Assembly: GCA_944472155.2 (NCBI GenBank)
Contig: OX235273.1
Span: 84,934,793 to 84,998,792 of the forward strand
From: Trichobilharzia szidati
Taxonomy: Eukaryota > Platyhelminthes > Trematoda > Strigeidida > Schistosomatidae
Length of the DNA: 64,000 nucleotides
Reading direction: 5' to 3'
Numbering within the stretch: position 1 is the first letter of the stretch; every line of letters begins with the position of its first letter. This document shows positions 46,386-60,533 of the stretch, piece by piece. Position numbers and translations under genes: made by a program. The notes under the pieces were generated by a model, which was not told the origin of the DNA, did no database searches, and saw only the letters and a program-made list of their open reading frames with translations.

Positions 46386-48506
46386 CGGTTTGGAAAAGCT
46401 GATATAAATGCAATCGTCTCAGCAGCCAACTCAGTAAACTGGTACATCAACCCAGAGTCTCAAGTAGAAGCCGCATGGAACCAATTTAAACAACTTTACG
46501 CCCAAGTAACTGAACCTTTCATCCCTTGGTCTGTCCCAAAGGGTCGGAAACACTGCCCTCCTTGGATAAACCGAGAGATTCGTAAGTTACTTAGACGTAA
46601 ACACAAATGTTGGAACTTGTTTGCCACACTTGAGACTTCTGAGACCAGGCAATTATATAACACTGCTAGAAATAAAGCTATTGCAGAAATCCGCAAATCA
46701 AGGATGAAATTCGAAGCACGCCTGGCTCAAAATGCAAAGGCACAACCTAAGAAAATTTTCTCGTACATGAACTTCAGGAATAAAACACCCAATGGTGTCC
46801 CAAACCTGACTATTGACAATGATACAATCGAAGAAGATCAAGAAAAAGCAGAAGCAATGGCAAACTACTTCTCCCAAGTCTTCACTCAGGAGTCGTCACT
46901 GCCTATAGGATCAGCTCTGGCTGCATCAGAAGAACGTGGGATAGATTCCGTTGACATCAACAAAGGCATCGTGCTCAACTGCCTAAGGAAACTAGATGCA
47001 GGGAAATCAATGGGTCCTGATAATCTTCACCCAAGGCTTCTCAAGGAGTTATCAGCCCACATAGCCGGCCCTTTGACTACGATCTTCAAGCTTTCTCTCC
47101 AAAATGGAGTGTTACCGCGTGACTGGAAAGACGCCATAGTAACCTCCGTCCACAAAGGAGGATCAAGACAAAGCCCTTCAAATTACAGGCCTATCAGTCT
47201 CACCAGCACTTTAATTAAGACACTGGAGAGAATCATCAAGAAAAGCATAATGGCATATCTAGAAAATAGAAGCTTATTATCAAGAGGACAGCATGGCTTC
47301 CGATGGAACCTCTCATGCCTGTCAAATCTTCTCACTGCAAAAGAAAGCTGGGTCAAATCCAGGGACAACAGAAGACCCGTTGACGTCGTATTCATAGACT
47401 TCAGCAAAGCCTTTGATAAAGTGCCTCCCAAAAGACTACTCATGAAGTTGGAAAGTCTTGGTATCAAAGGCAGCTTACTAAACTGGCTCAGGGAATTCCT
47501 CATAGATAGGAGACAGAGGGTTAGGATCAACTCGAAACTCTCTTCTTGGACAGCAGTACGCAGCGGAGTGCCACAGGGCACGGTACTTGGACCTCTCCTA
47601 TTTATTTTGTATATCAATGAGTTATCTCTGCTCACCGACTCCCCTATGGTCCTATACGCAGATGACTTAAAAATTTGGAGAGAGCTGAAGGGCAACAGTG
47701 ACACGTCCACGTTGCAAGAGGACCTCAAAAAATTGTCAGAGTGGTCCATAGAATGGATGCTCCCGATAAATGTGGCAAAATGTGCAACCATGCGCATTGG
47801 ACAAGCAAGCACGGGCTCTTATGAACTAGAGGGAATTACACTTCCATCAGTTCAGACTCACTTGGACTTAGGTATCATAGTTAGCCACGACTTAAAAACT
47901 ACAGCACACTGTCGCGTGGTGGCTGCACGTAGTTTCATGTCATTATGGGCAATTCGTAGAGCCTTCACTAGAATCACCAGAGATATGTTCACCTCCTTAT
48001 ATACATCTCTGGTGAGGTCACGACTGGAAAACTGCATCCAGGCCGCCAGCCCTTGTCTAAAAGGGGACTCACTTATTCTAGAAAGGGTTCAAAGGAAAGC
48101 AACACGTATGATTCATGGCATGACTAACTTATCATACGAGGAAAGAATAGACAGTTTAAATCTCCTACCGTAGGCAGAGAGGAGATTTAATCACAATGTT
48201 TAAAATTTTAAATAATGACTACGGACCTGACCTATTTTCTCTTTTCCTTCCCACCAGGTCGGAACACCTTAGATGACATAGCAGGAGAGTTCAAAAGCAA
48301 AGAAGAAATCATATTGCTGTTGAGTACTGGTTCTCATACCAAGTCATAAACTCTTGGAACCGACTCCCAGAAGAAGTGGTGTCTGCAACCTCAGTTGATT
48401 CGTTCAAGAAGGGTTTGGACAACCACAGAAATTTACTAGAAAAGGATTAACATAGGCTCCAAGCCTTCTATCCTCAACCAATAAATCTGAATCTGAATCT
48501 GAAATG
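46386..48506 (+). mobile_element. 5'-truncated CR1-type retrotransposon with a long open RT frame
   Basis: A + frame is open from 46386 to the TAG at 48171-48173, about 595 codons. It begins in the linker after the endonuclease (VTEPFIPWSVPKGRKHCPPW) and contains the complete reverse transcriptase: [96 protein letters not shown] (ADD), then thumb and C-terminal parts. A small deletion at about 48170 and a TGA at 48273-48275 break the last 90 codons, which end SVDSFKKGLDNHRNLLEKD at 48450. The 3' end is an AATCTG repeat at 48484-48503. Related to, but distinct from, the copy at 39.9-43.8 kb. Confidence 0.85.
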
Positions 48507-49559
48507 TATATTGGGCATTAGAGGATGTTTATTAAAATAAATCATAGGTGTTTTATGTGGATATAGAAATAGTAAATAGGCGCAACTCTACTTAGTGGGT
48601 AGATAACAATAACAGGGAGTCTTTCAGTTTGCAAAATGTCTCATCAAAATTTGTTAGTCTAAATCACGATAAATTGGACCTTTGACCTAGACTTGGTGAG
48701 GCATTAGTAAGATTATTTATCGCGTGTCAGAAAAGAACAATAGGGTAGAAAAGTTCGTCAGAGTAGAACAAGTAAGTTCTTTATCTGACATTTGTTGTCA
48801 AAAGCCCCTGTTTAAGTCAAAATTTTAATTATAATTAGCGCTAACTTGTGTTGTAGCAGTATAATACCGTAACATTCGGATGACGTAGGATATTTTGTTG
48901 TTTCCTTTTGTAGCACTAAAGGAAAAACTCCGTGCTAATCTTATCTTGTACACAGAGTAGAAGTGTCAGAAAAATTTATTAAGTCCCTTGAATAGTGTCT
49001 GAATATTAAATTGGCTCTGCAAAACTTTGACATCTTGAGCTCTGGAATTAGTTGGTATGTCTAAAATACTGAAATGTTAATGCTAAACACTGACTTACAT
49101 TTTCACTTGAGGGGTCATTTTACTCCCTCAAATGAGTGGTGCTGTGACAGTTGTTAACTGAAGGGAGTGCCTGGAATTATATTATTTTGACGAAGACCAC
49201 TCAAACTCTCAGCTTGGAGCTTGTAAAGAGCCAAATGTCACTAATTACTTAATTTCATTATCAGTGTATTGATGGGTGTAATTCTAGTAGGCTTTTACGT
49301 GCTACCGCGATAAAGTGGTGTTAATCCGGAATACTCAGATGTTGTCTTTTATGGCATAGAGGTTGAAAAACGTAGTCCTATCAATACCCTGAGTAAACTC
49401 TGATTATGTTCGACAAATGTAAGATGATGCTACAAGACTGGTCTGCACGAACTCTCAGTTTGAAAATAAGAAGTGAAGTGCTCCAATATCAAAATATTGA
49501 GATCAAATCGTTGTTATACAGGTAGAACTAGTATCACCAAACGTCTGAGTGACAATTTC
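48507..49559. other. No gene seen
   Basis: Non-coding on both strands as read; no motif or clear repeat recognised. Confidence 0.4.
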
Positions 49560-51250
49560 AACACAAGTATAATTCACCACACTCCATATAGCACACAAAG
49601 GTAGAGATAAGAAAGAATGAGTAATTAAAGAGAACTATACTGAGCAGCAATTTACGAGCGAAACAGTAGTAACACGGAAAACCATAAGGATTTAGTGGAT
49701 CTGATTGATTACAGATAACGAATGTATCTGCACTGCTGACAACGATTTTGAGCCGTGCCACAAACCGTCTCCAGCCATTGGTCTTGTCATCCCCAATCGG
49801 GCAACCTACACCTCCCTATGTGGTTCAAACTGGCTGTCAGAGGCTTCATAGATTGACACCATGTCTTCGTTTGGCCACTTTGAACCTAATCTTATGTCTG
49901 CTGACGTTGCTGGTCGAGGTAGGCAGTGACTTGACATAATAAGCACACGTCCTAGGTAACCCAATCGATGTAGACTCATCCTTATCGATTGGTCTCCCTT
50001 CTTTACTTACTACTCTATGCCTAACCTCAATATTACTGGCAATGTTATACCGCTTAACACCAGACAAAAACTCAAACATCTGTGGTCAGAGACAGCTAAC
50101 CTTTTTATATCTTCCACTTTCAAAAGCTGTCTCAGCCACAAGAAAGGACAGCGAACTGCTGTGCAGTACACATGTCCCTCAATCAATAAATGGATATCAT
50201 GTCTACGCCACAGATGACCTAAGTTGGCAAATGCCATACAAGCCATTTTGTATCCATTCTGACATTTCGTTAGCAACCAGTCCATTAGGATTGATGCAAC
50301 ACACTCAACCACCTTACTCCCTGTCTTTCAGCTAAGTTGCAGTATAGTTCAATCCTGTGGCGTCACCTAACACTTGACAACAGAGGGTTGTATGGTAAAC
50401 ACTCGAAGATTTCTGTCCAATGTATTCAGTCTTTACCAGACATCCTACCATCATATGATATTGTCCTCCTAGGTAAAAAGAGGAGATTTGGCGTGCGGTT
50501 GGCAACCCCGCCCCGTAAAAAATAACAACCGCTACTGAAACTTCAAGTTCGAAGCCCTTCTTCCCTCGGAACGCAATGGAATAAAATTAATAATACTGTA
50601 CATCTACAAGGCTGTTTCCTGGTAACAACTCAATCTCTAAGTCGCTAAACTCAGTTGAGGTTGATTCCATGAGTACATCTGTGATGGAATTAAACAAGAA
50701 TAAGGACAGTGGGCACCCCTTATTGGCACCATTTATTGTCAACACTTCAGATGAAAAATCACCAAACATATCCTTTATAAGCGTTTCCAGAATACTCTTG
50801 ATGGTGGAGTTCAAGTGGGATGATGAAATTATTTCGGTTTTCTCCACCCCTACTGTTGGTGAGGAACATTTTGATGCTGCTTGAGAATTTTTATATAGCT
50901 TTCAAAATATTGATGAACTTTCAACAGACATTTTCAGCGAGATGATACGCAATCAGTGCATTGTCTTCAGGCAGCTGTCGGAAAATAAGTATGTAATCAA
51001 CACACAACTTGAAAGAAACCCAGCCTGTTCTTCACAAATGAGTTCCTCACCCTTTGGGAAAGGTTTAAAGGTGTGATAACACCCAGTGTTTTTAATATGA
51101 CAAGCTTCTGCTTAATTCCTTGATTACTGCTACACACATAACGTATACTTTTATTGAAGGTAGGTACAATAATGGTCTCATTCATATAGTCTCAGACAAT
51201 CTATTCAGTTCCTTAACTAACGTTTTATCCCCGTCTGTTATAGTCGAGGA
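49560..51250 (-). pseudogene. Old RTE-type (SR2-like) pol remnant
   Basis: Collinear pieces on the minus strand: ICEEQAGF at about 51045-51020; HLNSTIKSILETLIKDMFGD and NKGCPLSLFLFNSITDVLME, IELLPGNSLVDVQY at 50820-50590 (the last Y is where YADD should follow); LGHLWRRHDIHLLIEGHVYC, VEDIKRLAVSDHRCL at 50240-50085; and, after a shift, SNIEVRHRVVSKEGR and FKVAKRRHGVN at 50030-49850. This is RTE order: RT, then the WRRRDI..K..VY.A and VED...L.VFDHRCLR, EVRHRVL domain. Many frameshifts and deletions. It is much older than the RTE at 28.6-31.0 kb and belongs to another lineage. Confidence 0.75.
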
Positions 51251-52363
51251 TAACTGTCCGAGTTGAGTGCCTTACAACACTTCGTTCGACTCACAGGTGT
51301 TAGCCGACCACAAATAATTATGCTTTAAAGTTTAGAATACCGCCTCTGCAGACTAGCCAAACTGCCTCACGAAGTGCTGCACTTAAGGTTTTAGGCCTCG
51401 CCGAAAGTCCTTGATCCGCGGCATGTGTTATGCTGGCAGTAACTCGAATGGGCTAGGACCTCCGTTCTTTACCAAACACATATGCTGTTTTCATTTCTAT
51501 TGCATTTTGTGACCACCGAACCTTACAGTCAGTTAACAGTTATTATATGATTTCGCTCATAGAAAAAGGTTTATGCAAACTATTGCACTTATGAATGGCA
51601 AAAAGTTGCTTCAAAAATTCAGCGTTTCGTAGTTGAAGGTTTTAATCAGTGTGACTGTATAAAAAATTCCCTTTTCATTTAATCAAGAACATATGAGTCA
51701 CAACCACCTCGAATATGTGACTGCTTATCATCTTCATAGCACTTCTTAAATACTGTTGTTTATCCATAGTCTATGGTTGATCAGTACTTATCCTTGAAAG
51801 TTACCGGTAGGTGAAGAATATACAATGCGCGAAGGAAGTGTAATAATAAAATTTGGTTTCGAGTACTCGTTCGAAGTCACCAAAGTTAGTTGTATACCAG
51901 GTTCATGCATACTTACTTATTAATCAACTGTACATAAATACATTTGGTATGCTAATAGCATCTAATGCACAAACCTTTACGGGTGGTTTCGGGATTGAAT
52001 CAGGGGTTGGAAATCGAGTGCACGTTGGTTTGTAAATTGCACAATGTTCTGGTTCATTAGCATTTCAACCTAATTCTACCTGCTCGTCTACTATACTGTA
52101 GTAGTTGAGCATAACTTTTATTCTGAATACAAGCTTCCATCAGCATTTATTCATTTTTTTTAACCGTTTATTTCAGTATTCTGAACATATCTTGACTTTA
52201 TTATATCTTACCTCTCAATAATTTACCACATAGTATTTTGATTGTAGGATAGTATTCTCTTATTATTGCTATTCTAGCTAAATGTTATACTTTTGGTGCG
52301 TTAAAATAACCAAGAGTAAATGTTTTCTGTACACTTAATTGTTGTCAACTTTACTTTTCTTGT
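51251..52363. other. Intergenic DNA upstream of YIPF5
   Basis: No gene recognised; probably contains the YIPF5 promoter. A 60-codon frame at 51853 on + has no motif. Confidence 0.4.
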
Positions 52364-52365
52364 AG
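52350..52365 (+). promoter_or_regulatory. Splice acceptor-like site in the YIPF5 5' UTR
   Basis: A pyrimidine-rich stretch ending TTTTCTTGTAG lies 67 nt before the YIPF5 start codon. It could end a 5' UTR intron or be a spliced-leader acceptor, since flatworms use trans-splicing on part of their mRNAs. Sequence alone cannot decide. Confidence 0.35.
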
Positions 52366-52432
52366 TCTACTGAATAATCGAAACTGTGTTCGCCAACGAT
52401 CTAAAAAACAGGCTCAATTTAGCACATACATC

Positions 52433-55400
52433 ATGAATTACGAAGGATATAATATGTACCACCCGAATTCTCCACAGCAAAGCAACTATTATAACCCATC
52501 TGAAATGTAAGTCTGTAAAAAAAAAACAAATATTTAAATGGGTTAATTATCATTTAGCTGTATAGTGCTATCCCACGTGGAACAAATACCAACAGTGGCT
52601 AAAGAGCAGGGACGATTACACTGTTAAAAGTAGAGCATTGTGCTTAAATGCAATAGTTCAGTTTACCCAAATTCCCTAACAGCAGACAAAAAAGGACAAA
52701 GCGGTAGTAAAATGATGCAGTGTAAATGTAAGAAAACAAAATGAACAAGACTTTCAGAATTTGGAGGAGGATCAAAACCAAGCATGTCTGAGTTATAGTG
52801 ATTGACCTCTATCAGTATCACAAAAACCACATTTGACGATTTCTAACATTTTGGGGACTACATTCAAAAAATTTCCACTTGCCTACATGGTTCAAACTAA
52901 TATCCCATCGACTGATTTTGTGTTTTGGATTGAATATTTCAGCGTAATCATTTAAGAACAAAACTTGAACTTCTTGTCAGAGCATAATTTCATGTTGCCT
53001 TGTTTATTTGCTAAATTATATAGTAATACAGTATTATTCACTAGATTACGTTTTTCGCTCATCCACTTGCTCATAGTCATGTCGCATAACCTTTAGCTAC
53101 TGGTCATTTGGTTTGAAACCAGATCTAACCACATCAGCTAAATGACTGGGAACCATCACTAAACTTCACAAAACAAGTGTGGCTCATAATCTGTCATATG
53201 GAAAATCTACTCCCGATAACTAAGTTATCCCATTTGGTATACCACTGGATATCTTGCAGACTCCAAAGATGATTCATTACTTCAAAGTGATCTTTCCGTA
53301 GATGCACTGAAATTTTGCCACTGGTGCAACTTCCCAAATGACTATCATACTTTGAGTTTCACACGATTACCATTCCAAAGTCATATCTTGATGTAATTAG
53401 GAAAACAAAATAATTTCCACATCACTTTATGTAGCAACAGAACGGTGAAATTTGCTTCATAAACATCTGGACCTTGTGATTACGTTTTTCATATTAGGCC
53501 GGCCGAAATAAAGTCATGGTACTCAAGACTAATGGACAGCATAGGTGGCTTTGTAGCCATAATCATAAGTTTACCCATGGGAACTCGACGCCTACGTACA
53601 GTATTCGTCTATGGGTCTGAATTTTTTTAAAAGCACTAGAGTACTACTTAACTTTACGAACTTCAGGAAACTAGACAGAATTCGAGTGTTTTCCCCTATG
53701 GGTCCAAGATTGAGTATCTAGTCCGATGAAAAACAGAAACAGCTATAGACTTGGCTTTTTTGTGACTTGCGTTAGTTAGGATTATCCGTTGTGCTTTGCA
53801 AGTAGCCAATAAAACATTACATTGAAAAACAGTGGGATTGATTAGTATTCGTAAGGCCTTACAATTCAATATGATTGTTGATTATTTGTAGCTCTTCGAA
53901 TAATCTCCACAAATCCACTACCGCGTGTATTTGTAAAAGAGTTCGTGTAATTTATTTCCTGAAGACTTTTTTCAAGTGTTTTCAGAGGGATTCACTACTT
54001 TATTTTTTACCTTTTGTTTATTGTATTTTGGTAGGCAGTTTAGTCAGTTTTCATACGAAAATACAAATCCGACCCCAACACGACCTCTTAATCTCCCTTT
54101 CTCTCAAGCACCATATTCATCCGGTTCAGTTTACAAAGGGCAAGAAGAAGATTACGAAAATGAACCACCTTTGTTAGAAGGTTAGTGAAGTTTTACACAC
54201 TGTGAAACATACTGACATTTCAGTGAAATTAATTAAAAATACCAACAAACACCGAAATCTAAATATCCGTTTCGACATAAGTGAGCACAGGGTGGATATC
54301 CTAAAGTTGAAGTGAGAAATCGTGACCCGCATGGTTCAGTATATTGTGTCATGTGTGCAGCGAATGCTTATCGATCACACTGGCTGATTGCTACCGTATA
54401 CCGCACAAGTTGGAACGCACGTGTCATTTAGCTTCACACCAGTGACAGGATGTTTCCAGTGAACTGACCTGGTAAACTGATGGTCTTGAGTTCCATTCCT
54501 GGTGGAATCGCAGATTTGTCCCTGTGGAGAGATCAAGCCTAGGACTAAATGGCCGTCCCTTGCCCATTGATTTTCAATGATTTTCTGAGTGATTTCCATT
54601 CATGGCGAAATATATATTGGAATTAATTGAACATGTGAAATAAAAGGACACTAATAACTAACAATATTTTAATAAGGTATATAATCTAGAGTAGACTTAG
54701 GCTGAAATCTGTTTTTATTCACATAATTTGGAATGCATGTGATTAATCCAAAGTGCTTCCATCATCTTAAATAAACTTGAATTAGAACCATGTGAAATAA
54801 TTGATAAACAGTTATGGATATAAATTTTGTAAGCAGAAATCTATTATGCTTTAGTGATGGATAGTGCTGGATTTGTATGAAGTTCTTGAGTCTGTAACAT
54901 TTCTTCCTTTATTCGTGACACGGGTAGGGGAAATGTTCGACAGGTTAGTGAAAGTGATGTGACATAGCATGTGGTGTACTTGCCAGCTAACTAAAGCCTT
55001 TGAGCTATCAGTTATATGAGTTGGTCAATCTCCATTGTTACTTTGATAAAGATATCTCTTGATTAGACAAGGACTTGTTTTTGCCTTGTGACATGATGAC
55101 ATTTTTTGTCCTCAGAACTCGACTGCATTTCATCGATTAGATTAGCGTATTACTCGGGCACATTTTACAAGCCTTTAAGAACAAACATTTCAAAAGGGAA
55201 CATATAAGGGGAAATAGAACAAAACTGCTGAAATGAAATTGTTGTTCACTCCATTGTATCACAGTAAACTTACAAATTCATCAGCAGCATTCGAGGGAAC
55301 AAATAAAATGTTCCAATGCTATCGGAAAGAGTGTGTCTGTTAAGTTACATAGGTAATCCGAATGCACTTAATCTGATTAGAAGTCCAGTATCATCCATCA

Positions 55401-58400
55401 CCAAACAGCTGTGTAATTGTCTGGTTACAAAATCAATATTAATGACTTTACCAGGTGTATTCTAAGTTGTGTATTAAAAAAATAACACACTTCAGCCTTA
55501 TTCTACTGTGGAAATACTTAACCTGAAATATGACTGGTTATTAATGTATCCTTTTAATACGTATTATTAATTAAACGTTAAACATTTTTTCTTTTTATAT
55601 CACATCTCGATATTTGTTTCCTTAGTGTTGTCTTATTTGAGTTTATCAAATGGACTGCTTGAAGAAGTTGACTAGTCATCTCATTTACATCAATCTGTAA
55701 ATATTAAAAGTATGAAGCTTTTAAAAAAACGCTTGCAGTTTCTGATATGAAGTATTATGTCACTAGAAGATAAATTTGTGAAAGCAAAGCTGTCAAACAA
55801 ACTTAAGTGGATTACGAATGAAATAAAAATTGTTGTCAGGTTTATTTCAATTCAGACAATATAACAACTGAATGACATAAAGATAAGGCAAAATGCATCT
55901 AACGTAATACTAGAACAATCATCATAGTGCATAGTGTTATTCATCACATGGTGGATAATTGTTTTCGAACTGCAGTAACTAACGTATGTTCATCATTAAT
56001 CTGATTTTATAGACTCCTTGAGTATTCAGTCGTCGTGAGAAGTAAAAAATCCACAGTTAACTGCTCTTCATGCAATTAACTTCAATGCTTTATCCTGGGT
56101 GTTAGTACTCATATAATGGGAGATACGGATCACAATCAAAATAAATACAATAAGGCTGCAACTGCAAATTAATAAATTCTGCTTTGTATATATCACTTAA
56201 TCAGAATAAACACCTGATCATTTTGTTATCCTCGTGTACAAATACATATGTTGTCGTCATTTTGAATTGTAAAGTGTGTACTTCTTAATGTACATGTTTT
56301 TTTTAAAAGGTGATTTTCATAATAATGGTAATCAATGCTTTGTGCAAGAAGTGTTACTTTTGTAGGCCCGAGATTCGACACAATTATGAATATTTGCATA
56401 TCGATGTTCGTTTAATAACTCTAGGCTTTCTTGTCCCGATTTATATCACTTTTAAAACATTTAAGATTATGTATGCAATTAATCTCATTAATGTTGGAGG
56501 ATGGGGTGAGAGAGATTAGGGCTTATTTTATCTTCTGCCACTTTTGTGTTTATACTAAATCATGTCAACACATTGACCTGGCTGTGTATTTGAAGCAAGT
56601 TGTAGATAGTACATGGCTTTTTGATTGGAATTCGAATGCAGCATCTGTCTGTGTAGCTCTGAGAACTTGCAGTGTTACAGTGTATTAATTCTATAAGCTG
56701 CAAAATTGTTTTCATTACCACTCCCATGGAAGATTATGATCTGGCGTTAATGTTTGATAAATACTGACCTCTAAATCACTAAAAAGTTTGAGAATTAGGT
56801 ACATTATTCTGTTTTGGTAATAATATTATGAAACTTCTTTTGTTTGTTTTTAGAACTTGGCATCAATTTTAGTCATATTATTCAAAAAGTAAGCATATTT
56901 TGCGTACGCATTTGTTTTGTTTTTTTAAATTTTGCATAAATGTTCGACTGGATTTCTACATACTGAAGGTGTTCAGTGTTATATGTTCATTGAATTATTT
57001 AGATGTTTTGGATATCAGCTACCAACAGATCTGAAACTGTAGATTTGACTTCATATTTGTTTTAATGCATCGATAAAGGGTGTTTATAATCATGGGAAGA
57101 CGCACGTCCCTTCTGAGACTCGCGCCTAAGTTTTGTACTTAGTAATATTGTTACTTCTACTACATTCAGGACACTACCGTCTCATTGTAGAGTTGGTTGT
57201 TTAGTATTTAACATTGCTTCTGTTTATTTCTGTTGACATTGCATAATGTTTTCCTAGTAGTCTACTTCTCAGTTTCATAGTAAAGTCACCAATGTATTCT
57301 CCATCGGTTTTACTGTCAGTATATAGTATAATAAAATTCGATTGTGCATTAGAGTTACCTCAGCTTCATAATCCCGGCAAGATATTTTAGAATTAACACA
57401 GTTGCTTAGTATCAGATGTATGAGTACACAGCACTATGTAGCGGTGATTCTTCTCTGGTTACAATCAATATGTGTGTTTCTGTAAACAGTGCAAGTGATT
57501 CAGTTTTCGCTTGAAAATGTAATTTCCAAGTTTTTTGTTGTTGTATATAATTCGGCTACGTTTATATGATTGGTATATATTATAATTTTCATAATTCTTA
57601 ATCCCTTTTCAGACATCATCTGTCCTACTACCTTTTAAGGAAAGTTCTCAAGAAGTTCTGGATGATACGGATTTAGCTGGACCTTTGGTTTTCTGTTTGC
57701 TCTTTGGTTGCACTTTACTATTCGTAAGTTTTCGTGTTACTAATTAGATTATTATTATTAGTGTTCCTCGCTTGTGTAATAGTTTATTTGGTATAGTTTA
57801 CATTTTTCTTTTTTATTCGATTTTTGGGTAATCCCTTTGTAGGCTGGAAAGATTCATTTCAATTACATCTATGGATTAGGAGTATTTGGTTGTGTGGGAA
57901 TATATTTGTTGCTGACACTTATGACGCCAAGAGGAGTTACTCCGACTTGTGTAGTTTCAACTTTAGGATATTGTCTGCTTCCTATGTGCCTACTTTCATC
58001 AATCGGTATTGTCATGTCTCTCAAGTAAGACTTGTTTTCCATTTGTATTCATTTGAATTTTTGACTTTTTATAAGTATATGAAACTCTTTTCATCACGAC
58101 TCCTAGGAAATTGTTTCTTCAGCACAACATTTTAAAGAGGCTATTTATCTTAGTATCACATGACCTGGGGAATTAATTTTCTCAACGAAATTCGCTTTCA
58201 AGTAAAAGTCGTGAAGTTGTAAACCTGTAATATGCAAAACACTTCATAACGAGAATCTCCGGTAGCATACTTATAAAGTAGCAACTTTTCGAGGTATTAA
58301 TGTAAAGAGGTTGGCATCACAAGCAATAAAATATGTCTGCTTTTGTTTGCTTACTTAAACTTTCTCCACTTTTTATTTAATTAACTTCGTTATTTGTTTC

Positions 58401-59545
58401 TTCAGTTGGTAAAGATTGTTATGGTGTAGCGTAAACTCAACTTTTTCTAATTGACCTACAGTACTAGATATTATTTTTCTTTTTACTAACTCGTAAAAAC
58501 AAAACTAATTCTTACAAACCAACTATAGAAAATAATAATAATAAAGCTTTATTTGAGACAGTATGCGAACATATGGTACAAAAATTTTCAGCGTATTTAC
58601 TTTTTCCTTCAATACAGGATCTGCATGTAATCTGAAATATATCCTCATTTCATTGAGGAATTGCACAGTGTTTACTCGGTAACAAGTTAAATCAGCGCGC
58701 AATTTCTTATATAGGTCATTTGATATAACTGGACGATTAGAACAATGACAAATTCAGGTGAAATTAAGCATTTTTGTGGAAAGCACTTTCGGTAACCCTA
58801 TGATTTAAGCAGGTCGCCTAAGAATTTACTGGACGGAGGATTTCATCATGAGCTGACATCAGTTAGAGAACCACTGGAAAACCAGGGAGTACTGGACTCT
58901 TCAGCAGCACGCACCCACCGGGGTTCTAACCCAGGACCTTCTGGCTACAAGGCGAGCTCGTAGACCATTGAGCCACTGGGACCCGATCCAGTGACCCATG
59001 AATTCCAACTTCTGCCAATTCACGACATAGCGCGACCACTTCTCAGTGTCTTCTTCGATGAGTTACTGCCTTATTGCCAACCTGCTGTACCATACTGGTC
59101 ACGGCTTCCCACTAGAACCCCAGGTCACTGCCTGAATAGGGTCAGTCGCTATTGAGCATCAGATTAATTTTCAAGTATTGGTTTTGTAGGGATTTATTTA
59201 TCCACACTTCCTGCATTGTATTCCCTAATTAATTTTCTTTATGTCAAAAGTTGGCGATATTTTGTTGTTTGTTCACTGAAAACTCTGAGGATGGTATTTT
59301 CAGAGTACAAGACATGGGTATTCATATTACCATTCGATAATTAATCTTGTTTTAAATTTATTTTCTGTTCTTCCTATTTTAGGTCAGTATTAGGCGTTGT
59401 AATGACAATGGCGGTTGTTTTCTGGTGTACAGTAGCATCCAGCAAGTTATTTGTTCGTACTCTCGATATGCAAAACCAACGCATTCTTGTGGCATATCCT
59501 TGTGCCTTAGTTTACTGTGTGTTTGCGCTTTTAGTTGTATTCTAA
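52433..59545 (+). CDS. YIPF5: Yip1-domain membrane protein, YIPF5/YIPF7 type, 6 exons
   Basis: Exons 52433-52506, 54035-54180 (or from 54044), 56854-56888, 57613-57723, 57843-58024, 59383-59545; all borders GT..AG and phases join, giving about 236 residues (257 in human). Residues 1-60 are a Y/N/P/S/Q-rich cytosolic tail. Then the family signature [17 protein letters not shown] across exons 2-3, [19 protein letters not shown] (membrane segment 1), [13 protein letters not shown], and four more hydrophobic segments with [10 protein letters not shown] and [19 protein letters not shown] at the C-terminus. YIPF5 cycles between ER exit sites and cis-Golgi, binds YIF1 proteins and Rab GTPases and supports COPII traffic and Golgi structure. 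Exon 3 is only 35 nt. The acceptor of exon 2 is ambiguous by 9 nt. Confidence 0.93.
58531..59020 (-). mobile_element. tRNA-derived SINE (single copy) in YIPF5 intron 5
   Basis: On the minus strand the head GGGTCCCAGTGGCTCAATGG starts near 58985, followed by the anticodon-like region and a B box GGTTAGAACCC (58931-58921). A body of about 370 bp follows, and the 3' end is AATAAAGC then TTATTATTATTATT at about 58550-58531. A tRNA-like head, unrelated body and short-repeat tail define a SINE. The same head occurs twice at 60.6-60.9 kb. Confidence 0.75.
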
Positions 59546-59785
59546 CTTAACTTCCTGTTTTTATTATTTTTCTCTGGTTAAACACGCTTGTATTGCGAGT
59601 ATCTGGTGATAAAAAGTAATACTGATCTGTGGGTTCCACCCATATAGTGTGAAGCATGTAAAGTCGATGGCTGGTAAAGATACTGTCATTGATGTATTTC
59701 TCATTTCACTATATACTCAACCTGTAAAGATTAATTTAAGTGTCAATATATTTCTTAATTAAATCTACTTCTCAGTTGTCTGATT

Positions 59786-59791
59786 AATAAA
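59786..59791 (+). terminator. Poly(A) signal of YIPF5
   Basis: AATAAA about 240 nt after the stop codon, the first canonical signal downstream. Confidence 0.55.
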
Positions 59792-60533
59792 ATTAGGCCA
59801 AGGCATTAGTAATGGCGGTATCAAAAAAAAGCAATTCCGAATCATCTGTCTTTTTATCTTCATTTTACAGTTTGTATACCAAAAATATTAAATTTGTTTT
59901 ACTTACAGGCAGTAAGATTGATCAAAACTCCAAAGTATGGAGATTACCTATCCATATTTTTGGAAAGATTTCAGGAAATTTTCCCCTTCAAACTTTGAAA
60001 TAGCCAGACATCTCCTACTGCCGCAAGACTTCCTCAACCTTGACCTAATATGTAGACGTGTGTTCGCAACGGTTAAATAAAGTAGATTCTTTTGGGTACT
60101 AAGTGGATTCCGCCCCAAGCGCGTATCAGATAGAAAGCCATCGAAAAGCAGAGCAATGAACAGCTACTTCGTCTCAGTTTGTGACTTTGGCAGGACGATA
60201 CCACTGATTGAGGTAATCGCTATGATGCAAATTGAATTCAACTCAGTAGCTGGGTGGTAACGTACATATCTTGAAACTTAGGTGTGATATCCGACGGGAT
60301 GATGTGTGCACACTACTAAACGGTTCCAACTGATCTTAGTCAGCAGAGTCGCACGAATCCCTCAGACTGATCTTTTAGCAAGGGGCAAACACTTCTTCTG
60401 ATAACCAGATCAGCTCGACCAACGTAGCTCCTAAAATCCCAGTCAAACAACGCATCAGTGGAATTCGGAAACCACAAATACGAGAAAATTGTCCATTTTC
60501 ATGAATTTATGAAGCAGATTCTGGAACATAAGC
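59792..60533. other. No gene seen
   Basis: Spacer between YIPF5 and the inverted SINE pair. A 63-codon frame at 59812 on + has no motif. Confidence 0.45.

Noticed and set aside
47183..47812. 209-codon open frame on the minus strand
   Set aside because: It is antisense to the reverse transcriptase on + and has no domain of its own.
58830..58900. Possible hammerhead ribozyme in the SINE body (minus strand CTGATGT, 12 nt, then GAAA)
   Set aside because: The core should be CTGATGA and stem II would have only about three pairs; the related copy at 60.93 kb (CTGATATCAG...) lacks the core altogether. Not supportable without a covariance search.
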